Part shown: positions 25,063 through 32,371 of the stretch, piece after piece
How positions within the stretch are numbered: the first letter of the stretch is position 1
Layout of the letters: every line of letters begins with the position of its first letter
DNA from: Sphingomonas hengshuiensis
Lineage (GTDB): Bacteria > Pseudomonadota > Alphaproteobacteria > Sphingomonadales > Sphingomonadaceae
Assembly (NCBI GenBank): GCA_003240755.1
Contig: QFNF01000036.1
Span: 1 to 32,371 of the forward strand
Direction of reading: 5' to 3'
Length of the DNA: 32,371 nt
Notes under the pieces: generated by a model
What the model saw: only the letters and a program-made list of their open reading frames with translations
Database searches by the model: none
What the model was told of the DNA's origin: nothing
Translations under genes and position numbers: made by a program

Positions 25063-26391
25063 GTGAGCGAGTTGTCGCAAGCCGCCGCGCAGGCACCCGA
25101 CGCGGTCGCGGAAGCAGTGCCGAAACCGCGCGGGCGCGTTCGTTGGATCATCTGCGGGCTGCTGTTCGCGGCGGTGGTGCTGTCCTATATCGACCGGCTG
25201 GTGCTGGGCGTGCTCAAGCCCCAGTTGGAGGGGCTCTATGGCTGGACCAATACCGGCTATGGCGACATCACCGGCTATTTCCAGGTCTGCTACGGCCTCG
25301 GCTTCCTGGCGTTCGGCTGGCTGATCGACCGGATCGGACCGCGACTGGGGTATCTGCTGGCGGTCGGCATGTGGACCTTCGGGCATTTCGCGCAGGTTCT
25401 GGTCACGACCACGACGGGCTTCGTCATCGCGCGGATACCGTTGGCGTTGGGGGAGGCGGGAACCTATCCGTCGGCGCTGGCCGCAGCGTCGCAATGGTTT
25501 CCGAAAAAGGAACGCGCGCTGGCGATCGGCATCTTCAATGCCGGCGCGAACGTGGGCGCGATCGTCACGCCGTTGCTGGTGTCCTTCATCGTGGCAGGAC
25601 TGCTGCTCGACTGGCGCTGGGCGTTCATCGTCACCGGGCTGTTCAATCTGGTCTGGCTGTTCGCGTGGTGGCGTTTCTATCGCAGGCCCGCCGACCATCC
25701 CCGCCTCAGCGTCGAAGAACGTCGCTGGATCGAGGCGGAACCGACAGAAGATACCGGGCGCACCGGCTTTCTGAACATGCTGCGCCACCGCGAAACCTGG
25801 GCCTATATGTCCGGGCGGTTCCTGATCGACCCGGTGTGGTGGACCTTCCTCTTCTGGTTGCCGGACTTCTTCAACAAGCAATATGGGTATGACCTGAAGA
25901 GCTTCGGGCCGCCGCTGGTCGCCATCTATCTGCTGGCGGATCTGGGCGCGATCGCGGGTGGCTGGTACAGCTCGCATCTGCTGAAACGCGGCGTGGCGGC
26001 GGGTCGGGCGCGCAAGCAGGCAATGTTCGCATGCGCCTTGTTCGCCCTGCCGGTGATGTTCGCGGTCAAGGCGGACAATATCTGGATCGCGGTTGCGCTG
26101 ATCGGCCTGGCATGCGCGGCGCATCAGGGCTTTTCCACCAACCTGTTTGCGCTGCCGGGCGATCAGTTTCCGCGCTTTGCGCAGGGTACGCTGATCGGTC
26201 TGGGCGGGTTCGCGGGTGCGGTCGGCGGGTTCATTGCGTCGAAGTCGCTGGGGGTGCTGCTCGACCGGGTCGGCAGTTACGAGCCGTTCTTCATCGCCTG
26301 CGGTGTGGCTTACCTCGTGGCGCTGGCGGTATTCCACCTGCTGAACCCGCGATATCGCAACGTGGTGGTCGAACGGCACGCCCGAAGCTGA
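25063..26391 (+). CDS. MFS transporter, hexuronate (ExuT/ACS family)-like
   Basis: A 442-residue major facilitator protein with about 12 membrane helices. The ACS-family signature is in helix 1 (VLSYIDRLVLGVLKPQL), with GFLAFGWLIDRIGPRLGY between helices 2 and 3 and ALGEAGTYPSALAA in helix 4. It should import an anionic monosaccharide such as glucuronate across the inner membrane by proton symport. GTG 25063 is the inferred start, 4 bases after manD. A cytoplasmic N-terminal tail of ~25 residues precedes helix 1. Placement directly after manD and with an exported alpha-glucuronidase supports uptake of released (methyl)glucuronate. Other carboxylates cannot be excluded. Confidence 0.9.
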   Translation: MSELSQAAAQAPDAVAEAVPKPRGRVRWIICGLLFAAVVLSYIDRLVLGVLKPQLEGLYGWTNTGYGDITGYFQVCYGLGFLAFGWLIDRIGPRLGYLLAVGMWTFGHFAQVLVTTTTGFVIARIPLALGEAGTYPSALAAASQWFPKKERALAIGIFNAGANVGAIVTPLLVSFIVAGLLLDWRWAFIVTGLFNLVWLFAWWRFYRRPADHPRLSVEERRWIEAEPTEDTGRTGFLNMLRHRETWAYMSGRFLIDPVWWTFLFWLPDFFNKQYGYDLKSFGPPLVAIYLLADLGAIAGGWYSSHLLKRGVAAGRARKQAMFACALFALPVMFAVKADNIWIAVALIGLACAAHQGFSTNLFALPGDQFPRFAQGTLIGLGGFAGAVGGFIASKSLGVLLDRVGSYEPFFIACGVAYLVALAVFHLLNPRYRNVVVERHARS

Positions 26392-26712
26392 ACCGTTGCG
26401 GGGCGTCGCTGCCGGACGCCTGATGCCGGGCGCCGCAACTGCGGCGTAGCCGGTCGTTCCCGATGTGCGCCGACCAGCCTGCGCCACCCGGCCGGGGTAG
26501 GGCGACGACGCGAACAGCGCGGGCGGTATGCGCCGATCCGCAGGCGCAGCGGTGCCCCGGCATAGCGCCAGCCTCTACCGGCACTGCCATCCCGATCCCG
26601 TGCGGCCGGTCTCGTCGTGCCCTGTCTCGATACCGTGGCGGGTGGCGTCCGACCCCGGCGGGCGATTTGCGATGGCCCGGGACACCGGGGATTTTCGCGG
26701 GCGGGCGAACGC
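26392..26712. other. Noncoding gap between the MFS gene and the TonB receptor terminator
   Basis: About 320 bases between convergent genes. I see no gene with a family match. The open frames on both strands are Arg/Gly/Pro-rich and lack ribosome sites. Just after the MFS stop, GTTGCGG (26395-26401) can pair with CCGCAAC (26433-26439), and GGCGTC/GACGCC pairs inside it. These could act as a terminator or RNA-stability structure for the manD-MFS transcript, although no T-run follows. Confidence 0.4.
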
Positions 26713-26745
26713 AAAAAAAGAGCCGGTCGATGATTCGACCGGCTC
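26713..26745 (-). terminator. Rho-independent terminator of the TonB receptor gene
   Basis: On the minus strand an 11-bp perfect stem (GAGCCGGTCGA/TCGACCGGCTC, 26720-26730 with 26735-26745, 4-base loop) is followed directly by seven T (A-run at 26713-26719 on the plus strand). It lies 25 bases beyond the receptor stop codon. This is the strongest terminator in the window. Confidence 0.93.
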
Positions 26746-26769
26746 CCAATGCAGCGCTGATTACGGGCG

Positions 26770-29700
26770 TCAGAAGCGACCGCGGATACCGACCAGCAGC
26801 GTACGACCGGGATTATATTCGTTGAAGGTCGCGTTCGGGAACTGGAAGTAGGAGCTTTGTGCTTCCTTGGTGATGTTGATGACGTTGACGACCAGCGTCG
26901 GCAGGTAGCTGTTCCCCAGAATCCGGGCCAGATCGACATTGCCCGAGAAATCGAGCTGCTTGTAGTTTCGCCCGAAGATCGCGGCCTGGGTGATGCCGTT
27001 CTGGTTCGGGTTCGACCCCTGCGAGCCTTCGTTGAAGATGTAGGACAGTCGCGCCGAAACGCCGTTGCCTTCATAATAGCCGGTGATGTTGTAGGTCGTC
27101 GGCGCGACGCCGACGGCCACCGCCGGCGCGCCTGCGCCCAAGCCCTTCTGATCGATGATCGTGAGGTTGCCCTGAACGCCGAACCCTTCGACACCGACAA
27201 ATCGCGTCAGGAAGTCGAGCGGCTGGGTGATCTGGAATTCGAGGCCGTTGACGATCAGCTTGCCGTCCGAATTCACCTGCTGCTGCACCTGGATGATGAC
27301 GTCCTCGACCGATCCCCCCGTCGGCACGCGCTGCAGCAACGCGAGCTGCTGGGCCTGGGTCAGCGTGGCAAAGGTGATGCCATATTGTGCCAGGCTGCCG
27401 AACGATGCGTTGGTGATGCCGTTGACGGTGAAGCCCGTGATCGATTTGCGGAACGCCGCCACGGCGAGGATCCCTTCGCCGCCGGTATAATATTCGACGC
27501 CGATATCGATGTTGTTCGAGATGTACGGATTGAGTGCGTTGTTGCCGACCGTGCCGACATCCGCCGATGGCGAGGTGAACGACGCGCCCGGCAGCAACTG
27601 GTTCGGGTCGGCGCGGGTCAGCGTCCGCGACAGCGACGCGCGGATCACGGCGTCCCTGCCGAAGTTGAAGGCTGCGCTGGCGGACGGCAGGAAGTTGGAA
27701 TAGAGCCGGTTGGTTTCCGCGACGCTGATAAGCGTAGGATAGCACGAGCCATCGAGCGCGAAATTGTTCGCCGCCGACCCCGGACAGGTCACGCCGGCGC
27801 GCACGTTGCGCGGATCGGTGATGGTCGTGCGGCCGCGCACGATCTGTTCGGTACGGACATAGCGCACCCCGCCGTTCAGGCGCAGCGAGTTGTTGTCGCC
27901 AATGTCGATCACGCCGTTCATTTCGGCAAAGGTACCGGTCGCCTTTTCCCGGATGAAGCCGCCGTTCGCGCCGCTCGACCCCGCGCCCGTCTCGGTCGCG
28001 CCGGCGAGCAGTTCGTCATAGTTGGTGGCGTCCTTGAACTTGTTCCAGTCGACGGTGATGAAGCCGTTGCTGCCCGGCAGCAGATAGCTTGGTACCGCCG
28101 CGGTCGGGATGAGCGATCCCTGATAGAATAGCGGCGGGAAGCCCGCGCTGTATCCCGTGCCATAGGCGGGATAGTCGGGATAGCCCGCCGGACGTGCGCC
28201 CGGCACGTTGCCGCCGTCGCAATTCGGCTGTCGGTTTGGACCGGGCAGCACGATGTTGGGGTTGTTTCCGCAGATCGATGCCTGCCACGGATTGGTATTG
28301 TCGAACGGCGTGATGCGACGCTGCGTGTCGTCATAGGCGCCGCCGACGCGTACGTTGAACCGCTCTTGGCCGAACAGCAGGCTGCCGCGCAGGCCACGCG
28401 TTTCGGTCGATCGTTCTTCACCGTTCAGGTTGACGCGACCGCCACCGGCCCAGCCGAAGTTGCGCGGATCGTTCAGGTCGATGTTGGCGGTGATACGCGG
28501 AATGCCGCCGTCATTGGCATAGGTCGTGGTGATGCCGCTGCTGGGCGGCGTTATGACCAGGACGGTCTGGCTCTCGCGGCGGAAATCGCTCTTCGTATAG
28601 TTGAGCTGGAAGTCGCCCTTGATCCAGTCGTTGACCTGAAAATCGACGCCGGGATTGACGCCCCAATATTCCTGCGTGTCCTTGTAGGGACGATATTCCA
28701 GAAAGAACTGCGAATTGGCATAGGTGCCGCTCGTCACCGTACAGCCTGCCGAACAATCGGACTTGTCATAGGTGGTGTTCAGCGGGATCGCGGCGCCATT
28801 GCGGACGACCCAGTTCATCGACGTGCGCGTGAATTCCGTTTCGCGGTTGGCGTACATGCCGTCGAGATAGAAATGGAACGCATCGCTCGGCCGCCATTCG
28901 AGCGACACCAGCCCGTTATAGCGTGTCCGCTCGCCGGTTTCGGTACGCGGGCGGCCCAGACGCGGCAGGATGCCGTTGTCGATCTGCTGGATGGATGCGT
29001 TGGGATTGTTCGCCAGCAGGAAGTTCTGATCGATGATCGCGCCCGGCGTCAGGCCGTTGCCAGCGTTGGCAGGAACGGTCCCGGGAATGGTCCAGTTGCC
29101 GCCGCCGGTCGAGTTACGACCGGCCGAAGGGTTCTGCGACGCGGTAAAGTTGGGGTTGGTCCAGCCGATCGTCTCGAACCCGTCGACCTGGAAGCGGTTC
29201 TTGACCGCCGCTCCGCCGATCAGGATGCCGAAATCGCCGAAGGTCGTGCTGGCCAGCGCATAGCTGCGATAGCCCCATTTGTCGGCGCTGCTGACCTTCG
29301 ACCCCTGCAGGCCGTAACTGATATAGGACTTGGGATTGTCGAACGGGCGGGCCGAACGCAGGTTGACGATACCTGCTGCGCCACCTTCCACCTGACTCGC
29401 GGTCGGCGACTTGCTGACCGTAAGCTGGGTGAACAGCTCGGTCGGGATCAGGTCGAGATCGACTTCGCGGTTGGTCGACTGCGCATCGAAGCGGACGGAC
29501 GCAATCGCGACCGGGGCGCCGTTCAGCAATACGCGGGTAAAGTTCGTGCCAAGTCCGCGAATGGCAACGTTCGATCCTTCGCCGGTGACTTCGCGGCTGA
29601 TCGTCACGCCCGGAATGCGGTTGACGGATTCGGCGATGTTGGTGTCGGGAAACTTGCCGATATCTTCCGCGAAGATCGAATCGGTAAAGCCGATCGACTG

Positions 29701-29982
29701 GCGCTTGGCGTTCGTCTGGCTCTGCAGCGAGGCGCGGTAGCCGGTGACGACGATCTCCGCGCCCGCATCGGCTGCCGGATCGACCGGATTCTGGGCGGCA
29801 GGGTCTGCCGGGGCAGTGTCTGTCACGCCGGCCTGTGGAGCCGGCGCCTGCTCATCGGCCGACTGCATGGGCCCGGACGGAGCCGCCATGGTCTGCGCGC
29901 TGGCGATCACGGGCGATACCAGCCCGAACGTCGAAACCGCGACCATCAACTGACGGCGCAAGCTGTACGTGCACGAAATCAT
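26770..29982 (-). CDS. TonB-dependent receptor (Xanthomonas/Caulobacter type, TIGR01782-like)
   Basis: A 1070-residue outer-membrane active transporter. It has a signal peptide (MISCTYSLRRQLMVAVSTFGLVSPVIASAQT after the ATG at 29982), then an Ala/Pro-rich linker. The plug domain carries EIVVTGYRASLQ, GKFPDTNIAESVNRIPGV and RGLGTNFTRVLLNG. A large beta-barrel follows, ending with the C-terminal aromatic strand LVGIRGRF. GGAGGGG lies 8 bases before the start. Proximity to the xylan enzymes, and an operator matching the one between GH67 and GH3, suggest import of glucuronoxylan-derived oligosaccharides. The substrate is inferred, not seen. It has its own promoter, operator and terminator and so forms a single-gene transcript convergent with the manD operon. 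Confidence 0.94.
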   Translation of the reverse strand: MISCTYSLRRQLMVAVSTFGLVSPVIASAQTMAAPSGPMQSADEQAPAPQAGVTDTAPADPAAQNPVDPAADAGAEIVVTGYRASLQSQTNAKRQSIGFTDSIFAEDIGKFPDTNIAESVNRIPGVTISREVTGEGSNVAIRGLGTNFTRVLLNGAPVAIASVRFDAQSTNREVDLDLIPTELFTQLTVSKSPTASQVEGGAAGIVNLRSARPFDNPKSYISYGLQGSKVSSADKWGYRSYALASTTFGDFGILIGGAAVKNRFQVDGFETIGWTNPNFTASQNPSAGRNSTGGGNWTIPGTVPANAGNGLTPGAIIDQNFLLANNPNASIQQIDNGILPRLGRPRTETGERTRYNGLVSLEWRPSDAFHFYLDGMYANRETEFTRTSMNWVVRNGAAIPLNTTYDKSDCSAGCTVTSGTYANSQFFLEYRPYKDTQEYWGVNPGVDFQVNDWIKGDFQLNYTKSDFRRESQTVLVITPPSSGITTTYANDGGIPRITANIDLNDPRNFGWAGGGRVNLNGEERSTETRGLRGSLLFGQERFNVRVGGAYDDTQRRITPFDNTNPWQASICGNNPNIVLPGPNRQPNCDGGNVPGARPAGYPDYPAYGTGYSAGFPPLFYQGSLIPTAAVPSYLLPGSNGFITVDWNKFKDATNYDELLAGATETGAGSSGANGGFIREKATGTFAEMNGVIDIGDNNSLRLNGGVRYVRTEQIVRGRTTITDPRNVRAGVTCPGSAANNFALDGSCYPTLISVAETNRLYSNFLPSASAAFNFGRDAVIRASLSRTLTRADPNQLLPGASFTSPSADVGTVGNNALNPYISNNIDIGVEYYTGGEGILAVAAFRKSITGFTVNGITNASFGSLAQYGITFATLTQAQQLALLQRVPTGGSVEDVIIQVQQQVNSDGKLIVNGLEFQITQPLDFLTRFVGVEGFGVQGNLTIIDQKGLGAGAPAVAVGVAPTTYNITGYYEGNGVSARLSYIFNEGSQGSNPNQNGITQAAIFGRNYKQLDFSGNVDLARILGNSYLPTLVVNVINITKEAQSSYFQFPNATFNEYNPGRTLLVGIRGRF

Positions 29983-30028
29983 TGCCTCATCCCCTCCGAA
30001 ATATCGCTCTGTCGGCGATTGCTTGTAA

Positions 30029-30042
30029 TGGTAGCGATATCA
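30029..30042. promoter_or_regulatory. LacI-family-type operator at the TonB receptor promoter
   Basis: TGGTAGCGATATCA matches TGnTAnCGnTAnCA and differs from the 21381-21394 site at one of 14 bases. It lies just downstream of the receptor's predicted -10 box, overlapping the expected transcription start, a classic position for repression with induction by a sugar ligand. Confidence 0.72.
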
Positions 30043-30045
30043 TTT

Positions 30046-30075
30046 TTGATAGTTTGGTTGGTAATCGGCTGTCAA
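30046..30075 (-). promoter_or_regulatory. Sigma-70-type promoter of the TonB receptor gene
   Basis: On the minus strand a consensus -35 TTGACA (30075-30070) and a -10-like TATCAA (30051-30046) are separated by 18 bases. Transcription would begin near 30039, inside the operator, about 57 bases upstream of the receptor start codon. Confidence 0.6.
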
Positions 30076-30223
30076 GCACGCATAGGAGGGCTTGTCGCAG
30101 GCGAACTGTGCATTCCGCATCGTTTGCCCGTGGATGAGCGGCAGCGGTCGCCGGTTCCGGTGCCGGACCGCGACCGGGAGGGACCATCGTCCCCGCCGGA
30201 CATGTCGACCCTGCGGGAAGATG

Positions 30224-31222
30224 TCAGTCCCGAACGGGGACGATCGGGCCCGTCTGTTCGACCCGCCGGGCGTATCGCCGGGCAAGTGCCGCGCAGACCA
30301 TCAACTGCATCTGGTGGAACAGCATCAGTGGCAGGACGATCAGACCGACCGCGCTTGCCGGGAAGATGATGTTGGCGATCGGCAACCCGCTCGCCATGCT
30401 CTTCTTCGATCCGCAGAACACGATGGCGATCTCATCTTCGGTGGTGAAGCGCAGCAGCCGGCTTGCCCCCGTGGTCACGGCCAGCACGACCACGAGCATC
30501 AGGAGATCGAGGAGGACGACCAGCGCCAGGCTATGCGGCGTCACCCTGTTCCAGATTCCGGCGACGACGCCCGCACTGAAGGCGGAATAGACGACGAGCA
30601 GGATCGAGCCACGATCGACGAGCATCGTCAGCGTCTTTCGCCGGTTCAGCCATTCGCCGATGAACGGCCGCGCGAGTTGGCCGACGACGAACGGCAGCAG
30701 GATCTGCAGCGCGATGTCCCCCACCGCGTCCAGCGACATGCCGCCGGTCCCGGTGCTCAGGAACATCGTTACCAGCAGGGGGGTGACGACCACCCCGGCG
30801 AGGTTCGACAGCGACGCACAGCACAAGGCGGCCGGGACGTTGCCGCGCGCGATCGACGTGAAGGCGATCGACGACTGCACCGTCGAGGGCAGGAGCGAGA
30901 CGAACATCACCCCGGTAACGAGGCCGTCGTCCAGATGCCCGTCGGCCAGCTTCGCGATCGCCAGGCCGATCAGCGGAAACACGACGAACGTCGTGGCGAA
31001 CACCAGCGACTGGAGGCGCCAGTGCAGGATGCCCGTCCAGATCGCCTGTCTGGAGATCCGAGCGCCGTAGATGAAGAAGAGGAGCGCGATGGCGGCGTGC
31101 ACCACGATATCGAGCACGTCCTTGCCCATGCCCCGGGCGGGGAGGATCGCGGCGATCACCACCATTGCCACGATTGCAAGGATGTAAGCGTCGATCCGCA
31201 GCCGGCTTAGGATGGCCTTCAT
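30224..31222 (-). CDS. Bile acid:sodium symporter (BASS/YfeH-like) family transporter
   Basis: A 332-residue inner-membrane protein with about 10 hydrophobic helices. It matches the YfeH-type bile-acid:sodium-symporter family: the FFIYGARIS segment after helix 2, the FVSLLPSTVQSSIAFTSIARGNVPAALCCASLSN stretch (split here as one family hallmark) and FCGSKKSMASGLPIANIIF near the C-terminus. ATG 31222 is preferred. A TTG at 31228 would add two residues. No strong ribosome site is seen at either. Substrates of bacterial YfeH-like proteins are mostly unknown; organic anions are plausible. It lies in the same direction as both the receptor and the methionine synthase but with gaps on both sides, so its pathway cannot be assigned. 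Confidence 0.9.
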   Translation of the reverse strand: MKAILSRLRIDAYILAIVAMVVIAAILPARGMGKDVLDIVVHAAIALLFFIYGARISRQAIWTGILHWRLQSLVFATTFVVFPLIGLAIAKLADGHLDDGLVTGVMFVSLLPSTVQSSIAFTSIARGNVPAALCCASLSNLAGVVVTPLLVTMFLSTGTGGMSLDAVGDIALQILLPFVVGQLARPFIGEWLNRRKTLTMLVDRGSILLVVYSAFSAGVVAGIWNRVTPHSLALVVLLDLLMLVVVLAVTTGASRLLRFTTEDEIAIVFCGSKKSMASGLPIANIIFPASAVGLIVLPLMLFHQMQLMVCAALARRYARRVEQTGPIVPVRD

Positions 31223-31288
31223 AGACAATATTCCGGTCTGGCGGTTCGACGCTACGCACAGAGGCGCGCGAACCGCATATGCATCAAT

Positions 31289-31344
31289 CTCCCCGGCACC
31301 GTCCCCGCCTTGCCATGGACGGCGGGATCAGCAGCACCGGGGAG
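31289..31344. other. Nested inverted repeat downstream of the methionine synthase gene
   Basis: CTCCCCGG (31289-31296) pairs with CCGGGGAG (31337-31344), and CCCGCC (31304-31309) with GGCGGG (31321-31326) inside it, giving an interrupted hairpin. It lies 58 bases beyond the methionine synthase stop codon and before the BASS gene, so it could be a terminator or an intergenic RNA structure. No T-run follows on the minus strand. Confidence 0.4.
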
Positions 31345-31402
31345 CTTCAGGTAGGACGCGCTATCGTCAGGGCCGGAGAGGCCAGACGATATTCGTCTCC
31401 GC

Positions 31403-32371
31403 TCAGGCCGCCAGTTCCTTGCGGATGATCTCGGCGCCGGCCCCCAGCGCCTTCAGCTTGCCTCGCGCGACGTCGCGCGACAGCGGCGCCATCCCGCAGT
31501 TGGTGGCGGGCAAGAGCTTGTCGGCATCGACGAAGCGCAGCGCATTGCGCAGCGTGTCGGCGACCTGCTCCGGCGTCTCGACGGTGTCGGTCGCGACGTC
31601 GATCGCGCCGACCATCACTTTCTTGCCTCGGACCAGCTCGATCAGGTCCATCGGCACGCGCGAGTTCTGGCATTCGAGCGAGATGATATCGATCTTCGAC
31701 TTCTGGAGATTGGGAAAGGTTTCCTCATACTGGCGCCATTCGGAGCCGAGCGTCTTTTTCCAGTCGGTATTGGCCTTGATGCCATAGCCGTAGCAGATGT
31801 GGACGGCGGTCTCGGCCGTCAGCCCTTCGGCCGCGCGTTCCAGCGCGGCGATGCCCCAGTCGTTCGCCTCGTCGAAGAACACGTTGAACGCAGGCTCGTC
31901 GAACTGGATGATGTCGACGCCGGCCGCTTGCAACTCGCGGGCTTCCTCGTTGAGGATGCAGGCGAACTCCCACGCCAGCTTCTCACGGCTCCGGTAATGC
32001 GCGTCGTAGAGGGTATCGATCATCGTCATCGGCCCGGGCAGCGTCCACTTGATCGGCTGATTGGTCTGGGCGCGCAGGAAACGGGCGTCGTCAACGAAGA
32101 CCGATTTCGGGCGTGATACGGCACCGACGACCGTCGGCACGCTGGCGTCGTAGCGGTTGCGGATGCGCACCGTCTCACGCCTCTCGAAATCGACGCCGTC
32201 CAGATGCTCGATGAACGTCGTGACGAAATGCTGTCGCGTCTGTTCGCCATCGCCGAGGATGTCGATGCCCGCCTGCCGCTGATCGTCGACCGCCAGCCGC
32301 AGCGCGTCCTGCTTGCCCGCGACCAGTTCCTCGCCCTCCAGCTTCCACGGCGACCACAGGGTCTCGGGCTG
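31403..32371 (-). CDS. Cobalamin-independent methionine synthase, short core-MetE type (5' end cut by right edge)
   Basis: The frame is open to the right edge, where the first visible residues read QPETLWSPWKLEGEELVAG, so the start lies outside; 322 residues are visible. The zinc-binding residues of the MetE C-terminal barrel are present: His and Cys in VHICYGYG, Glu in SLECQNS and Cys in ATNCGMAPLS. The frame does not include room for the duplicated N-terminal domain of ~750-residue MetE, at least not in this part. Relatives of ~340 residues (TQPIKWTLPGPMTM, TLGSEWRQYEE) are the short core-MetE/MesD-like enzymes, whose methyl donor is not methyl-tetrahydrofolate-triglutamate as in MetE. I therefore assign methionine synthesis with an uncertain methyl donor. 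It ends with RKELAA and TGA at 31405-31403. Confidence 0.88.
   Translation of the reverse strand, partial: QPETLWSPWKLEGEELVAGKQDALRLAVDDQRQAGIDILGDGEQTRQHFVTTFIEHLDGVDFERRETVRIRNRYDASVPTVVGAVSRPKSVFVDDARFLRAQTNQPIKWTLPGPMTMIDTLYDAHYRSREKLAWEFACILNEEARELQAAGVDIIQFDEPAFNVFFDEANDWGIAALERAAEGLTAETAVHICYGYGIKANTDWKKTLGSEWRQYEETFPNLQKSKIDIISLECQNSRVPMDLIELVRGKKVMVGAIDVATDTVETPEQVADTLRNALRFVDADKLLPATNCGMAPLSRDVARGKLKALGAGAEIIRKELAA

Noticed and set aside
31229..31402. SAM or cobalamin riboswitch near the methionine synthase gene
   Set aside because: This region is downstream, not upstream, of that gene. Leaders of both methionine synthase genes lie outside the window, so nothing can be claimed.

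Overview
The window looks like chromosomal DNA of a high-GC alphaproteobacterium, most likely a member of the Sphingomonadales (Sphingomonas/Novosphingobium type). This is inferred from the strong G/C third-position bias, the exosortase A (XrtA) exopolysaccharide locus, the ManD-type mannonate dehydratase and the large Caulobacter/Xanthomonas-type TonB receptor. No rRNA, tRNA, insertion sequence or CRISPR array is visible.

Layout. (1) 1-1997: the 3' part of cobalamin-dependent methionine synthase (metH), cut by the window edge. (2) 1951-19170: an exosortase A/PEP-CTERM-associated exopolysaccharide locus in two divergent arms. The minus arm holds an acyl carrier protein and two alpha/beta hydrolases. 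The plus arm holds an acyl-CoA ligase-like enzyme, a PLP decarboxylase, a short Wza-like export lipoprotein, a chain-length protein, a tyrosine autokinase, a TIGR03016 outer-membrane protein, an ExeA-like ATPase, a polysaccharide deacetylase, a FemAB-like protein, a glycosyltransferase, exosortase A fused to an EpsI domain, and an AsnB-like amidotransferase. Many junctions are 4-base stop/start overlaps, which suggests translational coupling. (3) 19212-29982: a glucuronoxylan/uronate utilisation module. It has an exported GH67 alpha-glucuronidase, a divergent Tat-exported GH3 glycosidase (probably xylosidase), manD, a hexuronate-type MFS transporter, and a 1070-residue TonB-dependent receptor. 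Two nearly identical 14-base palindromes (TGGTAGCG-T/A-TATCA), one in the GH67/GH3 divergent promoter region and one at the receptor promoter, point to a shared LacI-type repressor not encoded here. (4) 30224-31222: a bile-acid:sodium-symporter-family (BASS) transporter. (5) 31403-32371: a cobalamin-independent methionine synthase of the short core-MetE type, cut by the right edge.

How the genes may work together. The XrtA locus should build, regulate, modify and export an envelope or extracellular polysaccharide and process PEP-CTERM proteins encoded elsewhere. Two points may be under-described. First, an ACP, an adenylate-forming ligase and a type-III-fold PLP decarboxylase sit side by side, as in ACP-tethered amino-acid decarboxylation. 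Second, the short export lipoprotein, which lacks a C-terminal outer-membrane helix, is encoded with a separate predicted beta-barrel protein and may use it as its outer-membrane pore. In the xylan module, the receptor would import decorated xylo-oligosaccharides, GH67 and GH3 would trim them outside the cytoplasm, the MFS protein would take up the released uronate, and ManD would make 2-keto-3-deoxygluconate. Uronate isomerase, mannonate oxidoreductase and xylose catabolic genes are not in the window.
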